From NCBI GenBank assembly GCA_040182905.1, contig JARQWU010000033.1, positions 1-61,447 on the forward strand: a stretch of DNA of 61,447 nucleotides. Direction: 5' to 3'. Positions 28,409 to 38,802 of the stretch are shown piece after piece. This DNA comes from Barthelona sp. PAP020. Taxonomy: Eukaryota > Metamonada: BaSk clade. The notes beneath the pieces were generated by a model. It did not search any database. It saw only the letters and a list, made by a program, of their open reading frames with translations, and had not been told where the DNA came from. Every line of letters starts with the position of its first letter. Position 1 is the stretch's first letter. The translations under genes and the position numbers were made by a program.

Positions 28409-30778
28409 TCATCGCATCTCTCTCAAAAGAATGTTTTCATTTCTCAATCTTTCAATTTCAGTTTTCAATCCTGAAGTTGAAATGTTATTGAGATTTTTAG
28501 ATAGGTTTCTAGATTTCTTCAGTTCAACTATTCGATTGTTCAATTCTCTGACTTGTTTCTCATAAATTCTGTTATCTTTTCTCTCTTGCATTAATTGATT
28601 ATAATTTTTACATAGTTCTTGGTGTTTTTTAAGTAAAGTTTGGAAATTTTCATTCAAATTGTTGAATATTTCTTGATTCTTCTTCCTTTCAGCATTTAAC
28701 AACACTTCTAATTGTTCTATTCGTTTTGATTTTCTACTTAACGTACTAGTCAAAACATCAGTTTCTGCTTCTAATTTATGAGCTTTAAACAAAGAATTTG
28801 ATGCATTTTTCCTTTCATTTTGTCGTTCTTCTCTCTCTTTTCCTAATTGACTGGTTAATATTGATTTTTCAGTCTTTAATGCTTCAATTGTTGCACTAAG
28901 ATTTTCAATTCTTTCATACAATAAAGATAATATCGGCTCTTGCTGTTGATCAATGCTGTATGAATCAGAAAAAGGACTCATTGGTGTTAAAGGTGTTCTT
29001 TCCAATAGAGGAGTATCCGGTGATGCCATTAAAGGTGTATTTGGATAAGTTTTTAGTTTACCAAAATTATCAAATTCTAAACTTTCAATTTTCAAACTTT
29101 TTGACATTTCAATCAACTTTAAATTTAAATCCTCTATCTGTGTTTGTTTATCGTTAAGATCTTCTTCCAAAGATATAATATATTCATCTTTTTCTTTTAT
29201 AATATTTGAGTACTTCAATTCTTTCCATTCAATAACATTGTTCAGTTCTTCAACAATATTTAATGATTCTTCTAAATCTCTATCAGCTCGTTCTTTGCTA
29301 ATTGCCAAATTAAGTTTTTCTTGACGTAATTCAGCAATCTCTCCTTGAAAATGACCAATAGTCTTCTCCAACTCTTTTACAGCTGGTGAATCAACTTCTA
29401 CAGCAACAATCGGAGGATGAATCAAATGTTCAATATCATTCGTTGCATCAAAATATTGTTCATCCAAAGTTTCTCGATGATTAGGTGTGAATATCAATTG
29501 TTCAGGAATATGTACTGGTGAACTCATGGAAGGTAAATTGCTTGATAATTTTGGTGATGGTTTTTCGTGATTTTTACCTGGTGATCGCATAGGAGTTTCT
29601 AAATATGGTTTTTTCCCTTGATTCATCAAATTAATTTCCTCTTGAAATGATTCCAGAGAAATTAACGTTTCTTTATTGGCTTTTGGATGCGTTTTCACAC
29701 CAGTCAATGACTTGGCAAAATTTAAGGTTGAAGTGTTGGATTCACAATCAGGTCTAATACAAAGAACAAAGGCAGTTTCTGAATTACCAATCAGAGACTC
29801 CTTCAGTAATCTTGTTAAAGAACTATCTCTAAAACTAATGTAATCTTGTTTTTCCTGGATCTGTTTCATAACTAAAGATAAACTAGACAAGCTAGAATTA
29901 ATATTTCCTGCCTCTTTTAAAGCGTTTCCTTGAACTTTTGACTCTTTTGGCCTTTCAGCACCTCCTAGATCAACAAAATTGAAAACTGATCGGGTAACAG
30001 TTCTTCTTGCAGCTGATCTGGTCAAAGACATTTGTTGATCAACCGATTTACCGTTTGTATTATGTTCATCAGTCCATAATAATATCTGTTTTTCAGTTTG
30101 AACCATTTCGAAAGTAACAATACAATGAGATCTTGAACTTTCCTTGTTTGCATTGGTATCTCGTCTTTTTCTCCTTTCAATAGCTTTTTGAATCTCTTTC
30201 CAAGTATCTTCATAAGAAGAAGCAATAATACTTTTAGCTCCTCTACAATAAGCTCCTCGATCTGGATAATTCTCATATATCTTCACCACTTTATCTTTAT
30301 TGTTTTCTACATTCAAATCAAAAATTCTACCACCATCATATATCTCCAAAATGGTAATTTTAATCTCACATGAATAAAAAATCATGTCATCGGTATTTAA
30401 TTCATTTTGTTTTCTTTCAACGATTTGTAATAAATTCTTCAATGCTCTGGGGACTAAACCATATTCATTGACATCATCTTTCCCAAACATACTGTAGGTT
30501 TTTCCAGCACCTGAACTTCCGTGTGCAAATATTGTGCAATTATATCCTTGAATAAATCTGTTTAAAAAAGGATTGCCCAAATATTCAAATAAATCAATTT
30601 GTTCAGAATTTTCATCAAAAATTTTATCGATATTTAACATTTCAATCTGCTCATGAACAGCTACTATGGCGTTTGAATTGGAATCTTTTGAATTTTCTTG
30701 TTTTGAATGTGGTTTTATTCGACAATAAACTTTGATATTTGTTGTTTCTATATCATTATAAATATTTTTTGAAGACAT
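28409..30778 (-). CDS. Kinesin with N-terminal motor and variant switch II
   Basis: The protein has 789 residues. The motor occupies about 14-375: N-terminal YCRIKPHS, P-loop GSSGAGKT at 87-94, switch I ESSRSH at 213-218, switch II DLGGAE at 270-275 and the alpha4 segment LKEAGNINSSLSSLSLVMKQ. Consensus switch II is DLAGSE, so the alanine and serine positions are changed to glycine and alanine. A basic insertion (236-262, with SAARRTVTRS) lies between switch I and switch II. Proline/serine linkers with SP/TP sites follow (385-440 and near 585-620), and coiled coils cover about 465-580 and 640-785. The microtubule-contacting residues after switch II are kept. The class is not clear; it is an orphan N-terminal kinesin. 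Confidence 0.9.
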   Translation of the reverse strand: MSSKNIYNDIETTNIKVYCRIKPHSKQENSKDSNSNAIVAVHEQIEMLNIDKIFDENSEQIDLFEYLGNPFLNRFIQGYNCTIFAHGSSGAGKTYSMFGKDDVNEYGLVPRALKNLLQIVERKQNELNTDDMIFYSCEIKITILEIYDGGRIFDLNVENNKDKVVKIYENYPDRGAYCRGAKSIIASSYEDTWKEIQKAIERRKRRDTNANKESSRSHCIVTFEMVQTEKQILLWTDEHNTNGKSVDQQMSLTRSAARRTVTRSVFNFVDLGGAERPKESKVQGNALKEAGNINSSLSSLSLVMKQIQEKQDYISFRDSSLTRLLKESLIGNSETAFVLCIRPDCESNTSTLNFAKSLTGVKTHPKANKETLISLESFQEEINLMNQGKKPYLETPMRSPGKNHEKPSPKLSSNLPSMSSPVHIPEQLIFTPNHRETLDEQYFDATNDIEHLIHPPIVAVEVDSPAVKELEKTIGHFQGEIAELRQEKLNLAISKERADRDLEESLNIVEELNNVIEWKELKYSNIIKEKDEYIISLEEDLNDKQTQIEDLNLKLIEMSKSLKIESLEFDNFGKLKTYPNTPLMASPDTPLLERTPLTPMSPFSDSYSIDQQQEPILSLLYERIENLSATIEALKTEKSILTSQLGKEREERQNERKNASNSLFKAHKLEAETDVLTSTLSRKSKRIEQLEVLLNAERKKNQEIFNNLNENFQTLLKKHQELCKNYNQLMQERKDNRIYEKQVRELNNRIVELKKSRNLSKNLNNISTSGLKTEIERLRNENILLREMR

Positions 30779-30986
30779 ATAATAGGACTAATTCGATCAA
30801 ACAAAAAAAAAAAAATGACGCTTATTTTAAAAAACATATTTTTCAGATATGATAGCAACAATTAGTCATATCAAATGTTTCATTTGAAAATATTTGAAAA
30901 TTAGAAATGAAAATATCTTGATAAAATCAAAATATTATATTCTTTTATGTATTAACAACAATTGATATGAACAATAATTCTTAAAA

Positions 30987-33655
30987 ATGCCAAAAGATTA
31001 TTTACATTGTACAGCATATGATCGATATTTAAGCACACACAAACACAGTTCTATTGTATATTCTGCACATATTTTGGTTAAAACGACAGGTATTGAACCC
31101 CAATTATTTTTGATCACAGGAAATACTGAAGGAATGTTAAGAATATGGGCAATTCGAAGATTTAATTCCAAACAAAATTTAATTTTTGAAGAAAAAGTTC
31201 ATAGTTCTGAAATAACCGAATTTTGTATTTCAAAAGAAAATTATTTATTTTCTTCGTCAATTGATGGATCAATTAGAGTTTTTGATCTTAATTTTCAAGC
31301 CAATCGTTTCAACAAAGAGAATTTTCCAGTTCAAACCATTGTTGACACTCCGGGTGCTGTTGTTACTATTTCTTTCGATGATAGACTGAATTTACTGTTT
31401 GCTTCATTCACAAATGGGGACATATATGTTTATGCAATTCAACCTGGATGTGAATTGTTTTTAAGACCCACATATACTTGTTGCAGTAAAATAACAAATT
31501 TAAGATCTTTAAAGCCAATAATACCATCGTCCATTTTAAATTCGGAAACATCTAACACTTCTTCCAACAATAGTGGTGTAATTACTGGTCAATTAACCTT
31601 AAAGATAACAAATACTGTGGAAAAATTATCACAATGGGCTGTTAAAATGAAATTTGTTCATAGTTTGTTGAAAGGTCACAGTGGTTTTTTATTAATTGCT
31701 GATTCTACGGGTATAGTACATGCATTCTACAGTCCTGTTGATCTAATTATTACAAATAATGAGGAAGAAGAAGATATCATAAAACGAAATTTCAAATTTG
31801 TTTTGCTATCGCTATTTAGCTATAAATTTCATTCCATTTTCATATTAGCTATGGAATTTGTGCTTTCTATTCGACAATGCATAACTCTAGGAAAAGATAA
31901 TTGCATGAGAGTCATTGATTTGGAAACAACAGCCGAAATTACGGTTTATCGAGCAAAAGAAAGTTGTAAATTAACTTGTATGACTGTATTACAAGATTGG
32001 AATCTAGTTTTGCTTGGAGATAATAAAGGTAGAATACATATCTTTTCATTAGTTGCACAAACGTTAGTGCAACTAGAAAAGGTATTAAATCATGGGATTA
32101 CTGAACTAAAATATCATGATTTACATTGGCAAGGTATTGCCAAAGATGAGATGTTGATATCTACCAAACATGGCGCTGTAATAACATTTTTTAAATTAAA
32201 GCTTATTCCTGAAACTCATGATTTATTAGACCATGAAAAAGAAATCTTCAGTATTGTTCGTACACATAAGATACATGACACAAATGCGTTGATGTTATCA
32301 CATACTTTTTTGATGCGAATTTTATCAACCTCCTATTCACCTCAGTATTCTTTATTACCCAATCATGGGTTTATTACTGCTGGAAGGGATTCACAAATTA
32401 TTGGTTATGGAATTGATGCTTTGTCGAATCTCAATGTAGATGAATTATTTCGATTAGATTTATCAAAAATAGATGAATTTAAGTTTATCAATTCTTTGGA
32501 ATTAACAGCAGTTTGTGCTATCTATCCATTGGATTGCATTTTGGTTGGTTTTGCGACGGGTGAATTACATTTGATCAGTTCTGGTGAAAAACGTGTTTGT
32601 TTAGAGTCTCCACATCAATCTGTTATAACGAACATTCTTACAGGGGTTCAAAGAGATGAATGTATTGTATTTACTGCTGATTTTGATGGAAACATTGTAC
32701 GATGGATATTTTCAGAAGAAATTCCAGCTCTTTCAAATGAACATTTCAATGATGCCTTGGAAATCACCACATTATGTTTTGATCCCATCAAAGATTGGCT
32801 ATTTGTTGGTGAGACCACCGGAAAAATACATTATTATAATGCGACTTCTCTTGTAAAGCGTGGTTCTCTAAAAGTTCCCTTAATGACTGGTGCAGTTACT
32901 ACTTTATTGATTGACGGATTAACTTTGATTGGATCTTTCAATGATGGATCCATTTCTATATGGAATATTTGTAATTTCAATGTATTGAGACGCATTCAAT
33001 GTGGAAATTCTCCAGTTTGTTTCAATATCATTTGGGAAACAGGAAATATCATTACGGCAAACAGAAAAGGTGAAATAAAGATTTGGAATACCACAACAAA
33101 GGATGTTCTTTGGTCTTTTGTTTGTGATCAACAATTGGTTGCTGTTAATTGTCTTCCAGATGCTGGATTGGTATTGGCAGCAAATTCTGAAAATGCATTA
33201 CTGGTAGAAAAAGTTCCAAAAGAATTTCTCCAACCTCCTCAAAACAACCTTGATATCAAAAGTTTACAATTGACTGAAACAGAATTAGATATTTTCACAA
33301 AATATTTTTCCAGCAACATTTTGATGTCCAAAATTGAAGAAAATAAATTGATGTAAGATGTTTTTTTGTTTTTTGTTTGTAATATTCAATTGGAAATTCA
33401 GTGTCTTTTCAAGAAAATGAGAAAATCTAAAGTAACTTTTGTTGTTCTGTTTGTCTAAATGGCAATCAACAAAAGCTTCTTGATATCCTGTATGAATGCA
33501 AATCAGTCAATCATCAGAGTGTGTTCAACGCTGGAATCCTTGTGGTTAAGTCAATTCTTTCTTACTTACCTCAATCCAAGAAGACAGCCTTGCTGAAATA
33601 TTCTCATCCTTTTTGTTTTGAATATTTACAGCAAACTTTAACTGTTAATGGGTAG
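30987..33655 (+). CDS. WD40-repeat protein with a probable spliced C-terminal extension
   Basis: The first exon (30987-33352) encodes about 788 residues with many degenerate WD40 repeats (ITGNTEGMLRIWAIRRF, SSIDGSIRVFDL, LGDNKGRIHIFSL, TADFDGNIVRWIF, GSFNDGSISIWNI, NRKGEIKIWNT), enough for two beta-propellers. Unspliced, it would stop at TAA 33354-33356. A donor GTAAGA overlaps that stop. After an acceptor at 33431-33432, a 74-codon frame in the right phase continues as a helical tail (NGNQQKLLDILYECKSVN through HPFCFEYLQQT) to TAG 33653-33655. The extension is protein-like, but the acceptor (ATCTAAAG) is not the usual block. The family is not identified; helical tails after propellers are common in coat, IFT-like and UTP proteins. 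Confidence 0.7.
33353..33432 (+). other. Candidate intron near the WD40 gene 3' end, 80 nt
   Basis: Donor GTAAGA, acceptor ATCTAAAG. Phase matches on both sides. The branch-to-AG distance in this block would be too short, so another branch site must serve if it is real. Confidence 0.4.
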
Positions 33656-33754
33656 GTGGACAGTTAGACAGTATTCATTTGCAAATTAATTATTCGAACA
33701 AAAATTCAAGGTTTGAACACATGACCATTTTCAAAAACAATAAAATACAAATAT

Positions 33755-34759
33755 TTACATTACAATATTCTCAATCATCAAAGATATGTTGTCAACAACA
33801 ACTTCCCCAGGTTGTTCAGCCGAAAAGGAACATGTATAAAAAGAGCCATCTGAACATGCTACAAATATATATTCTTTTTCCTTGTCATGTCCAAATCCTA
33901 TGATGGGTTTTGAATCAGAAGTGTGAAAAGATGCAAAAGAAAATTCGGATCCAAAATAGCTGTTGATTTTCTTCAAAAAAGAAAATGAAGATGTTGGATT
34001 CATTTGTCTTCCAACTGAGAAGATGTGGACAGTTCCATGATCACTGCCTACACCCAACCAACGTCGGTCGTTACTAAAAGAAATAGAGGTAATAATTGCA
34101 TTGTCAGCACCCCTTCTCAATTCATGAAGTTGTTCACCAGTTGTTGTATCCCAAACACGAATTAACGTTCCTCTGGCGCTGGCAGTGGCCAACAAACTGC
34201 CATCAATCGACAATGCTAAATATGAAATTGCAGACTCATGAGCTTTGATCACTATACCATCCATATTAAAATTCGATTGAACTATTCTAACTGTACCCAC
34301 ATCAGGAGCTGGAAATGCTAAAACATTGCTTTCCAAACTGGAAGACAATGCAACGATTCCATTAGGATTGTCATATGTTTGATACTGCTTTAAAGACGCC
34401 AAATTGTCTAAATCATGAACACTTACAGTATCTTTCGTAACAGCAATGATTCTATCACGGCGTAACTTCACATTCTTAACATCAGATCTCAAGGGTAAAT
34501 GACCAACAACTTTATTTTGATCATCATCCCATATCATAACTTTATTTGTGGGAAATCTTGGAGACTCGCCACCTCCAACAAGCGCTAATATATTACAACG
34601 GAATAACATTTCAACATGCCCAATACCACCTTCGGGAAATGATCTTTGAAATGATTCTGCAAATGGGTGTGTTTTAAATACTCGAAATCCACCTTCAGTT
34701 CCTATAGCCAGGTGGGTGTGATCTTGATTAAATCCATAAGATAAGATATAGTTTGACAT
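33755..34759 (-). CDS. PROPPIN, WIPI3/WDR45B-like (Atg18 family)
   Basis: Seven-bladed propeller that binds PI3P and PI(3,5)P2 on autophagic and endosomal membranes. It has 334 residues from ATG 34759, the usual size. The family hallmark L/FRRG is LRRG at 214-217, supplying the two phosphoinositide-binding arginines. Flanking segments are close to WIPI3: GFNQDHTHLAIG near the start, GGIGHVEMLFRCNILALVGG, NKVMIWDD, ATASARGTLIRVWDT and SSDHGTVHIFSV. It is transcribed divergently from the DDX52/Rok1 helicase gene with only 74 bp between start codons. Confidence 0.92.
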   Translation of the reverse strand: MSNYILSYGFNQDHTHLAIGTEGGFRVFKTHPFAESFQRSFPEGGIGHVEMLFRCNILALVGGGESPRFPTNKVMIWDDDQNKVVGHLPLRSDVKNVKLRRDRIIAVTKDTVSVHDLDNLASLKQYQTYDNPNGIVALSSSLESNVLAFPAPDVGTVRIVQSNFNMDGIVIKAHESAISYLALSIDGSLLATASARGTLIRVWDTTTGEQLHELRRGADNAIITSISFSNDRRWLGVGSDHGTVHIFSVGRQMNPTSSFSFLKKINSYFGSEFSFASFHTSDSKPIIGFGHDKEKEYIFVACSDGSFYTCSFSAEQPGEVVVDNISLMIENIVM

Positions 34760-34833
34760 TAAAATTATTTCTTTATCAATCAAATGACATAAAGAAAAAA
34801 AATTCAACTTTCATATCATTTTTATTTTCAACC
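34760..34833. promoter_or_regulatory. 74-bp bidirectional promoter
   Basis: The whole space between the start codons of WIPI3 (minus) and the Rok1-like helicase (plus). Both 5' UTRs and core promoters must fit here or overlap the coding sequence. Confidence 0.45.
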
Positions 34834-36477
34834 ATGTCAGGCTCAATATACAGTTTGTTAAGTGTTGGAACTGATTTTTCAAAATCCAAATATTCAAATG
34901 CAACCAAATTATTGGAGAGAAATGAATTGCAGAAAAAGCAATTGTCGAAGTTGGAGAGTGTTTTTGGGAAATCAACCAATGATGAGTTAAATGAACTTGA
35001 TGAAGATCAAATAAGAAAGACTTTTCGCATTAAAGTTGAGGGAGAAAATGTTCCTGCCCCAATTGTGTCTTTTGATGAATTATCAACGGTATTAAATCCT
35101 GTAGTCTTCAGAAATTTAAAAAATTTCAATTTTTCTATGCCTACACCTGTACAAATGCAGGCTATACCAATTTTATCAAATAAAACCAATCTTCTTGCAT
35201 GTTCCCCAACTGGTTCTGGAAAAACTTTGGCATACACAATTCCGATTTTCACATTACATCAGGAGTATAAGGAACAAATAGATTCATTTCAAGCAAAAAT
35301 TGAAGAAAATGAAATTTCTATATTTAGTCTTATTTTAGTTCCCACCAGAGAATTGGGACAACAAATTCTAGCCGAAGTGAAAATGTTAAAGAAAAATTAT
35401 AGTTTCAGAAGTCTCATGCTGACTAAAAAAAATATTAACCCAACGACATTTTCCAAGCATATTGATTTATTGATAACTACACCTTTATTATTTCATCAAT
35501 TATTAACCAATGGATATTCTGTCAAGAATTGTAAGTATGTTTGTTTAGATGAGTGCGATAAGTTATTAGAAGCGCAATTTGAACAGCAAACCGACTTTAT
35601 TCTTCAAAGATTGTTTATTGATAATCCTCAAAGATGTTTGTTTTCCGCATCTTTATCACCTAAAGTTGAAGAGATGGGAAAATTGGCTTTAGAAGAACAC
35701 ACTGAGTTAATTATTGCAGAAAGAAATATTGCTGCTGAGTCTATTGAGCAGAGGTTGACATATACTGGAAGTGAAGATGGAAAATTGTTGGCTATTCAAC
35801 AATTATTGGATGGTCAAGAATTAGTGCCTCCAATAATGATATTCACTCAGACAAAAGCCAGAGCTACTAAATTGTTCAAGGAACTTCAATTAGAACAAAT
35901 AAAAGTGGATATTATTCATTCAGATTTAACCAAAAAACAACGTGAAGATGCTGTCAGAAAGTTTAGAGAGGGTAAAACATGGGCTTTGGTATGTACAGAC
36001 CTTGTTGGTCGTGGTTTGGATTTTGTCCATGTTTCCACCGTTGTTAATTTTGATATTCCTTCAAGTGCTATTGATTATTTACATAGAATTGGTCGTACTG
36101 GTCGAGCGGGAAGAAAAGGTGTTGCCATCACGTTATGGACTCAATCTGACGCCGATTTTATTAAACCAATTGTATCCATCATGAGAAATTCAGGAATGAA
36201 AATTGATGATTGGTTGCTAAATATAAAAGGTCCTTCACAATCATATAAAAGAAAGTTAGCAAAAGAGGGTGTCAAAAGAAAGAGTTTTAGTGATACTCCA
36301 CATTATATTAGAAGAAAAAATGACAAAAGAAAAAATATGATTCGTCAATCAAAAGAAAAAGTTGAACGATCAAAATCTGGCGAAGTTGAAAAAACCGACA
36401 AAGACAGAAGAACTGACAAAAAAAGCACAAAAAGTAAAAAGAATGTTGCCAAAAGAGAACCTGTTTTAAATGATTGA
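34834..36477 (+). CDS. DEAD-box RNA helicase, DDX52/Rok1-like
   Basis: The protein has 547 residues from ATG 34834; an upstream extension starts at TTG. The helicase motifs are present in order: Q-motif region (FSMPTPVQMQAIP), motif I SPTGSGKT at 124-131, Ia PTRELGQQ, II DECD at 239-242, III SAS at 271-273, then motifs IV to VI ending in HRIGRTGRAG near 405. The DECD form of motif II and the block after motif V (DFVHVSTVVNFDIP, SAIDYLHRIG) point to Rok1/DDX52, needed for early 18S rRNA processing in the nucleolus. The C-terminus is lysine/arginine-rich, as expected for a nucleolar protein. Confidence 0.88.
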   Translation: MSGSIYSLLSVGTDFSKSKYSNATKLLERNELQKKQLSKLESVFGKSTNDELNELDEDQIRKTFRIKVEGENVPAPIVSFDELSTVLNPVVFRNLKNFNFSMPTPVQMQAIPILSNKTNLLACSPTGSGKTLAYTIPIFTLHQEYKEQIDSFQAKIEENEISIFSLILVPTRELGQQILAEVKMLKKNYSFRSLMLTKKNINPTTFSKHIDLLITTPLLFHQLLTNGYSVKNCKYVCLDECDKLLEAQFEQQTDFILQRLFIDNPQRCLFSASLSPKVEEMGKLALEEHTELIIAERNIAAESIEQRLTYTGSEDGKLLAIQQLLDGQELVPPIMIFTQTKARATKLFKELQLEQIKVDIIHSDLTKKQREDAVRKFREGKTWALVCTDLVGRGLDFVHVSTVVNFDIPSSAIDYLHRIGRTGRAGRKGVAITLWTQSDADFIKPIVSIMRNSGMKIDDWLLNIKGPSQSYKRKLAKEGVKRKSFSDTPHYIRRKNDKRKNMIRQSKEKVERSKSGEVEKTDKDRRTDKKSTKSKKNVAKREPVLND

Positions 36478-36801
36478 GCTTCCTTCTTGCTTTTTTGATA
36501 ATTGTTTGAATAAATTACGGTATTTTAATTTTTTCTTTTTCTTTGTGTCAACCAGAAATATTTTTGCCAAAGTATTCTTTCTTCTTTGTTCAGGACGATT
36601 TGTTTCAGCTCTATACTCTAAATTAAAGCCAATACAAATACTTTCATCCTGTTAATTATCAATCTGTAAATTCCCAAATCTCTTCACTCTCAGCACTTTA
36701 CATTATCCAGAAAAGCTCCTTGAACAAAAAATGAACAAACGAACAAATGCTCAGTTTTTACAAATGACTAAATTAAACTCCCAGAATATACATGGTTCAT
36801 C
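36478..36801. other. Convergent intergenic region, nothing found
   Basis: 324 bp between the 3' ends of the helicase and REXO4 genes. T-rich on the plus strand; no frame or structure supported. Confidence 0.4.
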
Positions 36802-37593
36802 CTATTTTCTACGTTTTGCACGGATTTTTTCCAATTTTTCCCTATCTTCAAGATCCTTCTTTTCCTTTTTCTTCTTTTCTCTCAGTTCTTTTTTCCAATG
36901 AGGCATTCTGGATTTTTGTTTTCTATTCATTAACACACCTTGCATATGTTCACCTTTTCTTGCGGATTTCTCCCAATCCCTCTGATAATGCAAATAAATA
37001 GCCATGGCTGTTCGAGCGTCCTCAATTGAATCATGTGTACCATCTTGAATATGTCTGTCTAAAACACTTAATGCCAATTCTTTTAAACGGGCAGGATATT
37101 TTTCATATTTAAGCAATGGTGGATAGGCAGCTGAATCTCGAATTAAAGTAGGTGGATGACTGATCATCAAGGCCTTTAAATCCCCTCTTAAACCATGACC
37201 AACAAGAAGCCTTCCCAGTATTAAATCAGACACTTCCTTTTGCACCTTTTCAAATGTAGGAGCATTTGCCAAATCAGATGTTTTAATCCCAGTAATTTGT
37301 GAACGTAAATTAGTGATAGATTCAGTTGGTCGAACAAATGAATCATAAACACAATGCAGATTTGTATCGACAATAGAAACCCTGGCCAACATATCTCTTT
37401 CTCGTGCACCAGTTCCAACTCCTACCATTTCACAATCAATAGCCAAAGCCCATTTTGGTTTGTTTTTGTGATCATCATCTGGTGGAGCTTCCACTGGTTG
37501 TCTTTTTGCAACTGTAATTCTTTTAATTGAATCGTCATCTAGTGACTTATTGATGCTTTTGGATGCCTTTGACCAATTTGTCTTCAAACCCAT
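36802..37593 (-). CDS. RNA exonuclease 4 (REXO4/Rex4-like), DEDDh family
   Basis: The protein has 263 residues from ATG 37593, which begins MGLKTNWSKASKSI. Longer frames reach a hydrophobic stretch that is more likely 5' UTR. The exonuclease core starts AIDCEMVGVG with catalytic D53 and E55. The second acidic motif is D138 in GHGLRGDLKAL, and the third is H187/D192 in HDSIEDA. All four DEDDh metal ligands and the general base are present. The family trims rRNA precursors; Rex4 links to ITS1 processing. A basic C-terminus (KKELREKKKKEKKD) is probably the nucleolar signal. Confidence 0.92.
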   Translation of the reverse strand: MGLKTNWSKASKSINKSLDDDSIKRITVAKRQPVEAPPDDDHKNKPKWALAIDCEMVGVGTGARERDMLARVSIVDTNLHCVYDSFVRPTESITNLRSQITGIKTSDLANAPTFEKVQKEVSDLILGRLLVGHGLRGDLKALMISHPPTLIRDSAAYPPLLKYEKYPARLKELALSVLDRHIQDGTHDSIEDARTAMAIYLHYQRDWEKSARKGEHMQGVLMNRKQKSRMPHWKKELREKKKKEKKDLEDREKLEKIRAKRRK

Positions 37594-37777
37594 AACACAA
37601 AACAAAAACAAAAAATATATGACTTGCATCTCTTGTTTTTCAAATTTAAGGTTCAAACTTAATGAATTAGTTTGAATCAATAAAATTTGTTTGAAATAAT
37701 AGGGTTTGACAAGTTGATTATAGTTTTCTCTTTTTACAATAAGTTATTTTGATTGGAGGATGAAAAAATGATGCACG

Positions 37778-38604
37778 ATGAGTAACGAATTTGTATTAAG
37801 GTGTGATACAGGAATTAAACAGGAATATTTGTCAAAAGAAACATTTTTTGCACAAAGTTGTCAACATGATGAATTTTTGCAAGTTTTTTGGGGGTTAAAA
37901 ACAATATTTGGATTAGCACATAATCATTTGATTCAATATCATTTATTTTCAATGGATGAAAGAATATTGGAGATTGAAAACTTGCCGGAACCACGATTTG
38001 GTGCTGAAATGATCTTTTACAACGAAAAAATATATTTATATTTTGGTGGAACAATTATAATTAAACCTTTTGATGATTTGTGTTGTGTTAACAAATGATT
38101 GTGACATTGGATAGAAATATGTATTTAAATAATCAAATAGAAGAATTTGAAGCGGCAAATATTAATAGAATAGCTGAATTAAAAAAAAAAAAAATCAAAA
38201 AAATATCGCAAAACATTAAAAAAATTGTCTTTCTTTTCAATGAGATCTTCAATCATTCACAATTTATGAGGGAGCCAAATGATATAAATTTGAAGCAATG
38301 TTACATCTTTGTCAAAAGTCTCTCAAAAAAATACGGTCTTTTGACAGTGCCAACAAATTTTTTTCAAAATTTTGAAATTTTATTGTTAGAAATCAGAAAT
38401 GACATTCACTTTGCTGTAAATAAGATCATTTTATTGGAAGACCAATCAGAAAAATATTTTGATTGTCTCTTTCAATGTATGGTTGCTCATGATTGATTTA
38501 AATATTTTAATCGAAATGATCTTGAAAATTTATTGAATAACATTGAAATTTTGGAAGAAACAATTCAACAAATATTAAACATTCAAAAATGCAACAAACT
38601 GTAA
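37778..38604 (+). pseudogene. Disrupted kelch-like gene
   Basis: Three consecutive open segments on the plus strand look like one broken gene. Segment 1 (37778-38098) reads as a kelch-type domain start (FWGLKTIFGLAHNHLIQ, FYNEKIYLYFGGT). It ends at TGA in an ATGA overlap with segment 2 (38095-38496, another frame), which encodes a basic coiled-coil tail. After an in-frame TGA at 38494-38496 the same frame continues for 35 protein-like codons (FKYFNRNDLENLLNNIEIL) to TAA 38602-38604. So a frame change and a premature stop interrupt it. No splice pattern I tried repairs both. Alternatives are two small genes, an unusual intron, or sequencing errors. Confidence 0.55.
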
Positions 38605-38802
38605 ATTTTTATGATGAAAATTGAATTTAATCTTTGTTTTTGCTTGAATTCAATTTTTCCTTTTCTTTTTAAATTTTTAAACATTGAAATTAAAAAATCT
38701 GGCATAAATTCTCATATTACAGAGAACTGCATGACATTTTCCTCTTGACAATTGGGTAAATTCTGATTTCTTCCATTATTTTCTTTTTTTCCAACGAAAT
38801 TG

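Noticed and set aside
33550-33565. ACTTACCT resembling the 5' end of U1 snRNA
   Set aside because: No U1 stem-loops or Sm site follow, and it lies inside the protein-like C-terminal frame of the WD40 gene.
38470-38604. In-frame TGA at 38494 as selenocysteine or an intron starting GTATGG at 38478
   Set aside because: No SECIS-like hairpin is visible and the protein is not a redox family. The GTATGG donor has no matching acceptor that avoids a stop.
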